Below, piece after piece: positions 8,001 to 17,800 of a stretch of DNA of 64,000 nt (positions within the stretch are counted from its first letter, which is position 1; every line of letters begins with the position of its first letter). This DNA is from Streptomyces aureoverticillatus (GTDB taxonomy: Bacteria; Actinomycetota; Actinomycetes; Streptomycetales; Streptomycetaceae): the NCBI RefSeq assembly GCF_014649395.1, contig NZ_BMSY01000004.1, positions 682,001 to 746,000 of the forward strand, given 5' to 3'. Position numbers and translations under genes: made by a program. Under the pieces are notes generated by a model that was given only the letters and a program-made list of their open reading frames with translations, was not told the origin of the DNA and made no database searches.

Positions 8001-11000
8001 CGCTCGCCCTTCGGCAGGCCGCGCAAGTCGGTCAGCGGGCAGTCGACGTGCCCCGCGGGGCCGATGATCTGGACCGGCTCTCCGTCGACGCTCGCGAACC
8101 GCGTGCGCAGCACCTCGTGCCGTGCCACCACGTGGGCGACGGCCCGGCGGAGCGCGGCCACGTCGAGGGTGCCGAGCAGCCGCAGCGGCCACACGATCGT
8201 GTAGTCGACGCTGTCCGGGTCGAGTTGGTGGGCGAACCACAGCCTTCGCTGGCCGAGCGAGGCGGGCAGCGGGTCGGGCCGGTCGGCCGGCAGCGGCGCG
8301 GGACGCGCGGTGTTCGGCGTCGCGGTGAGCGAGGTACTGAGGGCCGCGGACAGCTCGGCGACGGTCGGTCCCGCGAAGAACGTGGCCAGCGGAAGATCGC
8401 GGTCGAACGTGCGGCGGACGCGCGCGAGCAGCCTGCTGGCCAGGAGGGAGTGCCCGCCGAGGTCGAAGAAGTTGTCGTGCACGCCCACCCGGTCGAGGCC
8501 GAGCACATCGCGCCAGACACTGACGACGCTCTCCTCGATCGGGCCCCGGGCCGGCACATAGCCGGTGTTCAGCTCCGGCCGCAGACCGCCCGCGTCGGGC
8601 AGCGCGGCCCGGTCCACCTTGCCGTTCGGGTTGAGCGGCAGCGCGTCGAGGACGACGAGCTGCGCGGGCACCATGTAGCCGGGCAGCGTGCCGCGGCAGT
8701 GCTCGATCAGTTCGCCGGGCCGCGGCGCGCCGCCCGGCGCCGGCTCGACGTAGCCGACCAGCGTCTGCTCGGCCCGTTCGTCGGCGATGGCCACCACGAC
8801 CGCGTCGCCGACGGCCGGGTGCCTGCGGAGCACCTGCTCGATCTCGCCGAGCTCGACGCGGAAGCCCCGGACCTTCACCTGGTGGTCGGTGCGGCCGAGG
8901 AACTCGAGCAGCCCGTCGGCCCTGCGCCGCACGAGATCACCGGTCCGGTACAGGCGTGAGCCGTCGGCGCCGAACGGGTTGGGCAGGAACCGCTCGGCCG
9001 TCAGCTCCCGCCTGCCGAGATAGCCGCGGGCGAGGCAGGCGCCGCCGATGTACAGCTCGCCCGCGACGCCGGGCGGCACCAGCTGGAACCGGTCGTCGAG
9101 GACGTACAGTTCGGTGCCCGCGATGGGTGCCCCGATGGGGACGCGGCCCTCGACGCCGTCGCGCGGCCGCATCGTGTGGGTGCTGGCGAAGATGGCGGCC
9201 TCCGTCGGGCCGTATCCGTTGACCAGCAGCGCCGAGTCGTCGAGCAGGCCGAGGGCGCGCTCGACGTGGCTCGTGGACAGCTGGTCGCCGCCCGCGATCA
9301 GCGTGCGCGTGCCCGCGAGGCCGTCGCCCGCCGTGTCGACGACGGCGTGGAACAGCGCCGCCGTCAGCCAGGCGACACTCACCTCGTGCTCCAGCAGGAA
9401 CGCTCCGACGTGCTCCGGCATCGCCTTGCCGGGCAGCACGGCGAGTCGGCAGCCGTTGGTGAGGGCGCCGAAGACCTCGAGGACCGAGACGTCGAACGAC
9501 AGGGCCAGGGCATGCAGCATCACGTCCTGCTCGGTCAGCGACATGAAGCGGGGGTCGTGCACCCGGGTGACGGCGGCGCGGTGGCTCACGGCGACGCCCT
9601 TGGGCAGCCCGGTCGACCCCGAGGTGTAGATGACGTAGGCGAGGTTGTCCGGCCCCGCGGCGCAGGGCGGCGGCGTGGGTGCCGCCGGGGCTTCGAGGAC
9701 CTCGTCGAGCAGCACCGTGGCGAACCCGTCGGAGGGCAGCCGGTGGCGCAGGTCGGCCTGGGTGACGACCGTGGCCGCACCGGAGTCGGCGATCACGTAG
9801 GCGAGCCGTTCGGCCGGGTTGTCCGGCTCCAGGGGCAGATAGGCGGCTCCGGCCTTCAGGACGCCGAGCAGGGCGGTGACCGACCGGACCGAGCGCCGCA
9901 CGCACACCCCGACGAGCTGCTCGACGCCCACTCCGTCGGCGCGCAGCCGTGCGGCGAGCTTGTCCGCCGCACGGTCGAGTTCCGCGTACGTGAGGGACTC
10001 CTCGCCGCAGTGCACCGCGACGGCGTCCGGGGTGCGGGCGGCCTGCGCGGCGACCAGTTCGTGCAGGCAGGCGGCGGGGGCCGGGGCCGTGTCCGCGCCG
10101 GCGGCGGCCAGTGCCGCGCGGTGCTCGTCCGCGGTGAGCAGCGCGTACGCGCCGATGGGCAGGTCCGGGTCGGCGGCGGCCTGCTCCAGTACGCGCCGCA
10201 CGTGTCCGGCGAAGCGCAGCGCGGTGGGCTCGTCGAACAGGTCGGAGGCGTACTCGACGAACCCGTCGAGCGCGCCGTCGTCGGCCGGCCACAGCTGGAT
10301 CGAGAGGTCGAAGGTCGCCGTGCGGGTCTCGACGGGCAGCGACTCCACGCCGAGGCCGCCCAGCGTCTGCTGCTCGCCGGGTCCGTTCTGCAGGACGAGG
10401 GCCACCTGTGCGTACGGGGTCGTCCCGGCCGTACGCCGCGGTGCGAGCTCCTCGACCAGCCGGTCGAACGGCAGGTCCTGGTGGGCGAACGCGCCGAGAG
10501 CCGTCATGCGGCAGCGCGCGAGGAGTTCGCGGAAGGTCGGGGCTCCGGAGAGATCGATCCGCAGCGGCAGCGTGTTCACGAAGGTGCCGATGAGGTCTTC
10601 GAGTTCCAGCTGGGCGCGGTTGGCCGACAGGGTGCTCACCACGACGTCCTCGGTGCCGCCGTAGCGGCCGAGTACGACGCCCATGGCCGCGAGCACGCCC
10701 ATGAAGGGCGTCGCGCCCTCCCGCGCGCACAGCTCGGTGAGCGCGCGCGCCGAGGCCTCGGGGACGGACACCGGGCGGCGGGCGCCCGCGCCGGAGCGGC
10801 CTCGGGGACCCACGGTGGAGTCGGTGGGCAGGTCGATGGTCTCCGGTGCGTCGGCCAGGTGCTCACGCCAGTGGGTGAGGTCCTCGTCGAGCGCTTCGCC
10901 GGAGAGCAACTCCTGCTCCCACGCCGCGTAGTCGCCGTACTGCACCGGCAGCGGCACGAGCGTGTCGCCGCGCCCGCCGCCGCGGAAGTCCTCGTACAGG

Positions 11001-11554
11001 GCGGACAGGTCGCGCAGCAGGACCGACCAGGACCAGCCGTCGAAGACGATGTGGTGGGCGGCGAGCACGAGCACGTGCTGCCGTTCGTTCTCCCGCAGCA
11101 GCTCGGCCAGGAACAGCGGGCCGGACGCCAGGTCGAACGGTCGCGTCCCGGCGGCACGGACGCGCGCTCGGACGTGGGCGTCCCGCTCGTCGTCGGCGGC
11201 GTCGGCCAGGTCGGTGAGGCCGCACTCCAGCGTCACCGGTGGGTCGATCACCTGCACCGGTTCCCCGTCCACGCCCACGAACCGGGTGCGCAGGACCTCA
11301 TGGCGGGCGACGAGTGCGGTGAGCGCCGCGCGCAGCGCGGTCACGTCGAGGCCGCCGGTCAGGCGCAGCGGCCAGACCACGGTGTAGTCGGTGCGCCCCG
11401 GCTTGAGCTGGTCCTCGAGCCACAGTCTGCGCTGAGCGGCCGAGGCCGGGCAGATCCGGGTGCCGCCCGCGGCGAGCCGCTCGGCGAGGAGTTCCCGCCT
11501 GCCGGCGACGGGATCTCCCTCCCGCTCGGCCTGCCCCTCTTGGCTGACTGTCAT
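5030..11554 (-). CDS. Nonribosomal peptide synthetase, C-A-T-C-A-T, with beta-alanine-like second A domain
   Basis: 2,174 residues, two complete modules. C1 HHIVFDGW near 170, A1 TSGSTGLPKG near 646, carrier LGGHS near 1032, C2 HHIVFDGWS near 1230, A2 TSGSTGLPKG near 1735, carrier LGGHS near 2120. A1 pocket reads D-V-L-W-I-G-G-I-F, close to valine-type codes such as DALWIGGTF (inference). A2 lacks the amino-binding Asp: it reads V-D-W-L-V-S-L followed by SSEAWDT, resembling the beta-alanine code VDWVISLAD as I recall it. The A5 core is NLYGSSE rather than xxYGPTE. The two C domains are much more alike than other C domains here. The ATG overlaps the stop of the preceding NRPS by four bases. 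No epimerisation or TE domain seen. Confidence 0.96.
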   Translation of the reverse strand: MTVSQEGQAEREGDPVAGRRELLAERLAAGGTRICPASAAQRRLWLEDQLKPGRTDYTVVWPLRLTGGLDVTALRAALTALVARHEVLRTRFVGVDGEPVQVIDPPVTLECGLTDLADAADDERDAHVRARVRAAGTRPFDLASGPLFLAELLRENERQHVLVLAAHHIVFDGWSWSVLLRDLSALYEDFRGGGRGDTLVPLPVQYGDYAAWEQELLSGEALDEDLTHWREHLADAPETIDLPTDSTVGPRGRSGAGARRPVSVPEASARALTELCAREGATPFMGVLAAMGVVLGRYGGTEDVVVSTLSANRAQLELEDLIGTFVNTLPLRIDLSGAPTFRELLARCRMTALGAFAHQDLPFDRLVEELAPRRTAGTTPYAQVALVLQNGPGEQQTLGGLGVESLPVETRTATFDLSIQLWPADDGALDGFVEYASDLFDEPTALRFAGHVRRVLEQAAADPDLPIGAYALLTADEHRAALAAAGADTAPAPAACLHELVAAQAARTPDAVAVHCGEESLTYAELDRAADKLAARLRADGVGVEQLVGVCVRRSVRSVTALLGVLKAGAAYLPLEPDNPAERLAYVIADSGAATVVTQADLRHRLPSDGFATVLLDEVLEAPAAPTPPPCAAGPDNLAYVIYTSGSTGLPKGVAVSHRAAVTRVHDPRFMSLTEQDVMLHALALSFDVSVLEVFGALTNGCRLAVLPGKAMPEHVGAFLLEHEVSVAWLTAALFHAVVDTAGDGLAGTRTLIAGGDQLSTSHVERALGLLDDSALLVNGYGPTEAAIFASTHTMRPRDGVEGRVPIGAPIAGTELYVLDDRFQLVPPGVAGELYIGGACLARGYLGRRELTAERFLPNPFGADGSRLYRTGDLVRRRADGLLEFLGRTDHQVKVRGFRVELGEIEQVLRRHPAVGDAVVVAIADERAEQTLVGYVEPAPGGAPRPGELIEHCRGTLPGYMVPAQLVVLDALPLNPNGKVDRAALPDAGGLRPELNTGYVPARGPIEESVVSVWRDVLGLDRVGVHDNFFDLGGHSLLASRLLARVRRTFDRDLPLATFFAGPTVAELSAALSTSLTATPNTARPAPLPADRPDPLPASLGQRRLWFAHQLDPDSVDYTIVWPLRLLGTLDVAALRRAVAHVVARHEVLRTRFASVDGEPVQIIGPAGHVDCPLTDLRGLPKGERAAKVAARISAAAAHRFDLAAGCLFRAELLRVTDEEHVLLICVHHIVFDGWSSSVLLRDLSALYDQFRTGDGRGGLPPLPVQYGDYTVWERDWLSGPVLTGQLDFWRARLTGAPETTRLPADFVPEGPVRSGAGARYEVSFPAGPGAELAAFCARTGATPFMGLLAVLGVVLGRYGETEDVVVGTYSANRGQPELEELVGFFVNTLALRVDLSGDPSFRDLVARCRAVSLGAFAHQDVPFDRVVEELAPRRRAGETPYVRVALVMQNMPDDAGTLGDVRVESLPSETRSATFDLALHVWPSPDGGLDGFVEYATDVFAERTAARFADHVRWVLEQALTDPDRPVGELALLTPVEHHELITQAAGHGERFATDAPSTRFLRQAARTPDAAAFVVGDTTLTYADIERRSARLAAGLRAAGVGPETPVGVCLPRGLDLPVAALAVWRAGGVYLPLDPQTPPSRLAHLLADSGTGLVVTDTAGADLVPPEVRRIVLDVTAEGELDVTAEDALDVTVEDEADAAEDEADGADRGVPLPPTPDIDALAAVIYTSGSTGLPKGVAITARSLLNRIDWMASAARLGPGDTLCQKGSIGFVDGLWELLGGLLHGVPTVVATAEQGTDPRLLTDLLAEHGVTNLLVVPSLLHSLLEIPDLADRLPALTRWVSSGEELPPSLARLFAERLPGRELRNLYGSSEAWDTLCQRVGDDPVPGRPVPVGDPISNTTAYVLDTELRPVPIGVTGDLYLAGACLARGYLGKPDLTAERFLPHPFDPGGGRVYRSGDRAVRRSDGQIELAGRTDLQLKIRGVRVEPAETERALAELPGVRQAVVTGWSRPGARDGAMELVAHVVPERDATLDERALRAALTRVLPRHLVPTVFTVLDELPLNASGKVDRAALPQPRPRTGTGAGTAATEHERALRDIWAHVLGIDTVGVHEDFFDLGGHSLLAIQLVDRIAESLGTRLDVHTVFEYPTVHTLGRLLSASPEPQEAPHA
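6410..6535 (-). repeat. Acidic LDVTAE / EDEADA repeat in an adenylation-domain loop
   Basis: Repeated 24- to 27-base units encode three LDVT(A/V)E blocks and then EDEADA-like blocks, placed immediately before the A3 core of the second A domain of the C-A-T-C-A-T synthetase. The same loop is expanded in the leftmost NRPS with a different sequence. Confidence 0.75.
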
Positions 11555-14500
11555 TCCTGTCCCCCCTGTACCGGTGCCGTCCGCCCGTCGACTGCCGCGT
11601 CCGCGGCCCCCAGCAACGCCGCGACCCCGGCCTCGGACATCCCCGCGGTCAGCCGGGTGATCGAGTCGGCGTCCCGGCCCGCCTTCGGTACCAGGGCGGG
11701 CCGGGCGGGGGCCGCCGCCGTCAGGTCCCGGTCGAGGGCGGCCGCGAACTCGGTGAGCACCGGCCGCTGGAACAGCGGGGCGAGCCGTACCCGCCCGCCG
11801 TAGTCGCGGCGCAGCCTGCTGATGACCTGGGTGGCGAGCAGCGAGTGCCCGCCCAGCGCGAAGAAGTTGTCGTACCTGCCGACCTCCGGCACCCCGAGCA
11901 CTTCCTGCCAGACCTGAGCGACCGTCTGCTCGGTCCTGCCGACCGGAGCCGCGCCCGGCGGCACGGCCGTGCCCGCCGGGGGTTCGGGCAGCGCGGCCCT
12001 GTCGATCTTGTGGTGGGTGTTCAGCGGGAGTTCCGGCAGCGGTACGAAGGCCGAGGGCATCAGGTAGGCCGGCAGCACCTCGGCGAGCCCTTCCAGGAGG
12101 GCGGGTTCGTCCGGCAGCCGGGCGCCCCGGGCCGCGACCAGGTAGGCCACCAGGCTCGCGCGGTCGCGGTGCGGGACGACGACCGCGGCCGAGACCTCCG
12201 GGAACCGGAGCAGCGCCGCCTCCACCTCGCCGGGCTCCACCCGGTATCCGCGGATCTTGAGCTGCTGGTCGGTGCGGCCGCGGAACTCCAGCTCGCCGTC
12301 CGGGGTGAGGCGGGCCAGATCGCCGGTGCGGTAGAGCCGTTGCCCCGGCACGAAGGGATGGGGCACGAACGCGTCGGCGGTGCGGGCCGGGTCGGCGAGG
12401 TATCCCCGGGCGAGCCCGGCGCCGCCGAGGTGGAGTTCGCCGACCGCGCCGGGAGGCACGGGTTCCATGCGGTGGTCGAGCACGTAGCAGGAGGTGCCCG
12501 GGATCGGTTCGCCGAGCGGCATCCGGCCGTCCGCGGGCGGCGGGCTCTGGCCGCCGGCCAGCGTCGCGATGGTGGCGACGATCGTCGTCTCGGTCGGGCC
12601 GTACACGTTGGTGAGCAGCGTCCGCGGGACCGCGGCGCGCCACTGCGCGACCTGGGCGGGGCCGGGTGCCTCGCCGCCGATCGCCATCGCCCGGAGCCCG
12701 GCGTGCGGCCTGGCGCCGGTCGTCACTTCCGCGGCGAGCTGGTGGAACCACGCGGTGGGCAGGTGGGTCACGGTGACCCCGAGCCGCTCGCACTCGGCGA
12801 AGAAGTCGGCCGGTGTCTCCAGCATCCGCTCGGTACGCAGCACCAGGGCGGCGCCGGCGGCGAGCGCGGGGAACAGTTCCTCGGCGCTCACGTCGAAGGT
12901 CAGCGCCGTGAACATCAGGACGCGGTCGTCGGCAGTGAGGCGGTAGGTGGCGAGGTCGGCCGCCACATAGGTGTCGAGCCCGCCCCTGGTGACCATGACG
13001 CCCTTGGGGGCACCGGTGGAGCCGGACGTGAACAGCGTGTAGGCGAGGTCTTCGCGCCGCGCCGGGTGCCAGGCGGGCGGTTCGCCTACGTTGGCAGCCG
13101 GGGGCGGCGGCAGGGTGACGGCGGCCGCGCCCCCGGTCGTCAGGCCCGCGAGCGCGCCGTCCTCGGCCAGGACGGCCGCGGGGCGTGCCGCGTCGAGGAT
13201 GGCCTCGGTGCGGGCCCGGGGCTGGTCCGGGTCCAGCGGCAGATAGCTCGCGCCCGCCCTGAGCACGCCGAGGATCGCCGCGATTCCCTCGGCGGAGCGC
13301 GGCAGGAGCAGGGCGACGGAGGCTCCCGGGCGCACGCCTCCCTCGGCCAGTTCGGACGCGATGTGGCCTGACCACAGGTCCAGTTGACGGTAGGTCAGCG
13401 CAGAGCCGTCGGGGTGCACGATCGCGGGGGCCGAGCCCGAGTCGCGCAGGCGGCGCGCGATCAGGTCGGTCACCGACGGGGCCGGTGCGTCCGCGCCGGT
13501 GCGGTCGTACCGGTCGAGCAGCGCCGCCCTGCCCTCCTCGGTGAGCAGCGGCGCCTCGTCGACGGGCCGGCCCGGGTCGGCGAGGAGTCCGGTCAGCAGG
13601 GTCCGGTAGGACTCGAGCAGTCCCGTCACGGTGGCGCGGTCGAACAGGTCGGTGGCAAACTCGGCGACGAGGCGCGACCCGGCCTCGTCGGTCTCCACCG
13701 AGAGGGAGAGGTCGAACAGCGATATCCCGCGGTCCCGCACCCGCAGCGGCTCGCTGCGCACGCCCGGCAGCCGGAGCCGGTGCGCGCCACCCGGCTGTAC
13801 GTCGAACATGACCTGGAACAGCGGGTTGTGGCTGTGCGCGCGGGCCGGCCGCAGCCGCCCCACCAGGTGCGCGAAGGGAACGTCCGCGTTGCTCTGCGCC
13901 TCGGCGACGAGCGTGCGCACGGTGCCGAGCAACTCGCTGAACGGCTCGGTGCCACGCACCGGTACGCGGAGCGCGAGCGTGCTGGTGAACAGGCCGATCA
14001 GCCGCTCCAGTTCGACCCGGTTCCGGCCGGCGTCCACCGTGCCGATCACCAGGTCGCCGGAGCCGGTCAGCCGGTGCAGGAAGACGGCGAACGCGGCGAG
14101 CAGCGTGCCGAACCGGGTACACCGGTAGCGGCGGCAGGCGGCGTCCACCGCGTCCTCGACCGACGGCGGGAGCGCCAGCTCCACGAGTTCGCCGCGGAAG
14201 GTCTGTACGGCGGGGCGAGGACGGTCGGTGGGGAGGTCGAGCACGGCGGGCGCGTCGCCGAGTCGCTCTTCCCAGTAGGTGAACTGGTCGTCCCAGGCGC
14301 CGCGTTCGAGCATCTCTTGTTGCCACTCGCCGAAGTCGGCGTACTGCAGGGGAAGTTCGTCGAGGCGCGGCGCCGTGCCGTCGGCCCCGGCCGCGTACGC
14401 CTCCGTGAGCTCGTCGAAGAGCACGCCCGCCGACCAGCCGTCGAACACGGTGTGATGCAGCGTCAGCAGGAACACGTGCTCGGTGGCCGAGAACGACACG

Positions 14501-14877
14501 AGGTCGGCGCGGAGCAGCGGGCCGTCGGCGAGGTCGAAGGGCGCGCGTGCGTGCGCGGTGGCGAGGCGCAGGGCTTCGTCCCCGCGAGCGGCGGGTGCGA
14601 CGTCGGTGCGGCGGGTGTGGCGCAGCGGCACGGCGAGGCGCTCGGCGATGATCTGCTGCGGTACCCCGGCGACCGGCCTGAAGGTGGTCCGCAGGACCTC
14701 GTGTCTGGCCACGAGCGTGTCGAGGGCGGACCTCAGCACGTCCACGGCGACCTCGCCGTACCAGCGGAACGCGAAGTGGACGTTGTAGAGCGCTGTGTCA
14801 TCGGCGAGCTGTTCGAGCAGCAGGAGGCGCTGCTGCTCGTACGATGCCGTCACCGCCATGACCGGCTCGGTGCTCAT
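11551..14877 (-). CDS. Nonribosomal peptide synthetase, single module C-A-T
   Basis: 1,108 residues. The condensation domain carries HHTVFDGW near residue 145, the adenylation domain TSGSTGAPKG near 622 and NVYGPTE, and the carrier LGGHS near 1010. Pocket residues read D-V-E-H-A-G-V-I-V; I know no matching code, so the substrate is open. A C-terminal tail of about 70 residues follows the carrier and may be a docking region. The ATG start overlaps the stop of the upstream two-module synthetase, and its own stop overlaps the next start (ATGA on both sides), so the NRPS genes are translationally coupled. Confidence 0.96.
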   Translation of the reverse strand: MSTEPVMAVTASYEQQRLLLLEQLADDTALYNVHFAFRWYGEVAVDVLRSALDTLVARHEVLRTTFRPVAGVPQQIIAERLAVPLRHTRRTDVAPAARGDEALRLATAHARAPFDLADGPLLRADLVSFSATEHVFLLTLHHTVFDGWSAGVLFDELTEAYAAGADGTAPRLDELPLQYADFGEWQQEMLERGAWDDQFTYWEERLGDAPAVLDLPTDRPRPAVQTFRGELVELALPPSVEDAVDAACRRYRCTRFGTLLAAFAVFLHRLTGSGDLVIGTVDAGRNRVELERLIGLFTSTLALRVPVRGTEPFSELLGTVRTLVAEAQSNADVPFAHLVGRLRPARAHSHNPLFQVMFDVQPGGAHRLRLPGVRSEPLRVRDRGISLFDLSLSVETDEAGSRLVAEFATDLFDRATVTGLLESYRTLLTGLLADPGRPVDEAPLLTEEGRAALLDRYDRTGADAPAPSVTDLIARRLRDSGSAPAIVHPDGSALTYRQLDLWSGHIASELAEGGVRPGASVALLLPRSAEGIAAILGVLRAGASYLPLDPDQPRARTEAILDAARPAAVLAEDGALAGLTTGGAAAVTLPPPPAANVGEPPAWHPARREDLAYTLFTSGSTGAPKGVMVTRGGLDTYVAADLATYRLTADDRVLMFTALTFDVSAEELFPALAAGAALVLRTERMLETPADFFAECERLGVTVTHLPTAWFHQLAAEVTTGARPHAGLRAMAIGGEAPGPAQVAQWRAAVPRTLLTNVYGPTETTIVATIATLAGGQSPPPADGRMPLGEPIPGTSCYVLDHRMEPVPPGAVGELHLGGAGLARGYLADPARTADAFVPHPFVPGQRLYRTGDLARLTPDGELEFRGRTDQQLKIRGYRVEPGEVEAALLRFPEVSAAVVVPHRDRASLVAYLVAARGARLPDEPALLEGLAEVLPAYLMPSAFVPLPELPLNTHHKIDRAALPEPPAGTAVPPGAAPVGRTEQTVAQVWQEVLGVPEVGRYDNFFALGGHSLLATQVISRLRRDYGGRVRLAPLFQRPVLTEFAAALDRDLTAAAPARPALVPKAGRDADSITRLTAGMSEAGVAALLGAADAAVDGRTAPVQGGQE

Positions 14878-17800
14878 CCCGTGCTCCCCTGCTGGTCGAA
14901 CTGCGTCAGGTCCATCCGCTTCCTGTTCCGGGCGGTGAGGGCGAGATCGGGGCCCGCGGCGCCCGGCCGCCCCGTCCTGCGGGCGACCCCCTCGACCGTG
15001 GGCTGGGTGATCAGGTCGCGGACGGTGAGGTCGAGGCCGAGTTCGGCGCGCAGCCTGGTGACGAGGCGCACGGCCAGCAGGGAGTGCCCGCCGAGGTCGA
15101 AGAAGTCGTCCCGCACACCGACCTGCCGGAGGCCGAGCACCTGCTGCCAGATCTCGGCGACCGCGCGTTCGGCGGCTGTTCGGGGTGCCGTGTACGCGGC
15201 CTGGGCATCGAGTGGTGCCGGTTCCGGTGCGGGCAGCGCGCCGCGGTCGATCTTGCCGCTGGTCGTCCGGGGAAGGTCGGCGAGGACGACGAAGGCGCCG
15301 GGTACCAGATAGCCCGGCATCCGCTCGCGCAGCCAGTCCCTGAGCGCACCCGCCGTCAGGGCGGCGGACGGAGCGGGCGTGCAGTAGCCCACGAGTTCGG
15401 TGCCGTCGGCTCCGGTGCGCGCCGCCACCACGGCCTCGGCCACCGCGGGGTGCCCGCGCAGCTCCTCCTCGATCTCGGCGGGCTCCACCCGGAAGCCGCG
15501 GACCTTCACCTGGTGGTCGCGTCGCCCGAGGAACTCGATGGCGCCGCCCGGCCGGTAGCGGCCCACGTCGCCGGTGGCGTAAAGGCGGCGGCCGGGCCGT
15601 GCCGGGTCGGGGTCGGGCACGAACCGCGCCGCGGTGCGGGCCGGGTCCGCGTGATAGCCACGGGCGAGACCGGTGCCGCCGAGGAATATCTCCCCGACGA
15701 CTCCCGGCGCCACGGGCTGTCCGGCGGCGTCGAGCACCACCGCTCGCACGCCCGGCAGCGGGCCGCCGATGGGCAGCACGCCGGTGCGGGCCGCGTCGTC
15801 CTCGTCCGGTGGGTAGAAGGTGTTGCCGACGGTCGCCTCCGTGACGCCGTACACATTGAGGATGCGCGTTCCCGGCGCGGCCGCGGCGCGGAAGCGCCGG
15901 TAGTCGGCGCCGCTCCACGCCTCGCCGCCCACGGCGAAGAGCCGGGCGGGCGGCAGTTGCTGCCCGGTGCGCTCGGCGTGGTCCACAAGGAGCCGCAGGA
16001 CCGAGGGCAGGAACTCCGCGTAGTGCACGCGCTCCTCCCGCAACAGCGCGAGCAGGCGCTCCGGTTCGAGCACGGTCTCGGCGGGGCAGAGCACGAGACG
16101 GCCGCCTGAGAGCAGCGCGCGGAAGACGTCGCCGGTGCACACGTCGAACGCGACCGAGGCGAGCTGGAGGTGGTTGGCGGGCTCGCCGCCCAGTTCGTAG
16201 GTGCGCTCCCAGGCCCGGTACTTGTCCACGAGCCCCTGGTGCGGGATGGCCACGCCCTTGGGCTTTCCGGTGGAGCCCGATGTGTAGATCACGTACGCGA
16301 GTTCGGCGGGGTCGACGCGCACCCCGGGATCCGTGGTGGGCGCGCCGGTGACGTCGGGCGCGTCCATCCGTATCGCGGGTACGTCGAGTGCGGACAGGTC
16401 GCCCGAGAGGGTCAGTGCCAGTCGGGGCCGCGCGTCGGCGATGATGTCCGAGAGCCTGGCGGCCGGGCTCGTGGCATCGAGCGGGAGGTACGCCGCGCCC
16501 GCCTTCAGCACGCCGAGCATCGCCACCACGAGGTCGAGCGAGCGCGGCAGGTGGAGGGCCACCACGTCACCGGCGCCGACTCCGTGCCCGGCGATCAGGT
16601 GGGCCACCTGGTTGGCCCTGCGGTCCAGTTCACCGTAGGTGAGGTCGCCGGCGGACGAACTCACCGCGGTCGCGTCGGGCCGCCCGGCCACGACCCCGGC
16701 GAACAGTTCGGGCACGGTCGCGGGCGCTCCCAGAGCGGCCTCGGGCCGGTCGTCGCGGGGCCCCGGCCGCCCGGCGGGCAGCTCGGCGACCGGCCGGTCG
16801 GGGCCGGCGAGCGCGGCGTCGAGGAGTTCTGTGTAGCCCTCGGCCAGCCGCTCGATGGTGCCGGGTTCGAACAGATCGGTCCGGTACTCCCAGATCAGCG
16901 TGATCCGCCGGTCCCGTTCCGTACGCGGAACACCGAGCTGCCGTTCGGCGCGCGGCACCACGAGCACCGAGAGGTCCAGCTTGGCGGTGCCGTTGTTGCG
17001 CTCGAGGTAGCTGCACGCGACCGGGCCGAGCCGCAGTTCGGGCAGCGGCGAGTCATCGAAGTTGATCATTGCCTGGAACACCGGGTTGCGCCCCGGTGCG
17101 CGCGGCGGGTCGAGCTCCCTGATCAGCTCGACGAACGGCAGTTCCTGGTTGGCCTGGGCGTCGAGCACGACCCGTCGGGCCCGGTCGAGCAGGTCGGCGA
17201 AGTTCGGGGCAGGCTGCCCGGGGCGCCGCAGCGAGCAGCGCAGCACCACCGGGTTGACGAACATGCCGATGACTCCGGCGGTTCCCGGTACGCCCCGGTT
17301 GCCGAAGGCGGAGCCGACGCAGACCTCGTCCTGGCCGCTGTAGCGGTGCAGCAGCGCGGCGTACCCGGCGAGCATCGTGATGAACAGCGTCACGCCGTTG
17401 TCCCTGCTGAACGTGCGCAGCCGCTCGCACAGTTCGGCGGGGAGCTCCATCCGGTGCACCGCGCCGCTGGTGTCGTCGTGCTCGGCTCGCTGCCCGTCGT
17501 AGGGCAGTTCAAGGTGCTGGGGCGCGCCGTCGAGCTGGTGCTTCCAGTAGTCGAGCTGGGCGCGCATCGCCGGGCCGTCGAGGACTTCCTGCTGCCAGCG
17601 CGCGAAGTCCTGGTAGCGGACGGCGGGTTCGGGCAGCGCGGGCCGCGCGCCCTCGTCCAGGGCGGTGTAGATCCGGCTCAGTTCGTCCACGAGCAAGGCG
17701 AAGGACCAGCCGTCGTGCACCAGATGGTGCTCGACCAGGACCAGCTCATGGGTCTCCTCGGCGAGGCGCAGGGCCGTCCACCGGATCAGCGGCAGGCGGC

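Noticed and set aside
4961..8959. Long plus-strand open frame opposite the NRPS genes (also 21-2,600, 16,170-21,119 and 22,143-27,056)
   Set aside because: These are antisense frames kept open by GC-rich codon bias; they encode Arg/His/Gly-rich sequence with no domains, while the minus strand encodes intact NRPS and PKS domains.
11555..14326. Minus-strand frame continuing upstream of the C-A-T-C-A-T synthetase start
   Set aside because: It is open but out of frame with the neighbouring NRPS and gives Arg-rich nonsense; the true start is the ATG at 11,554 overlapping the upstream stop.
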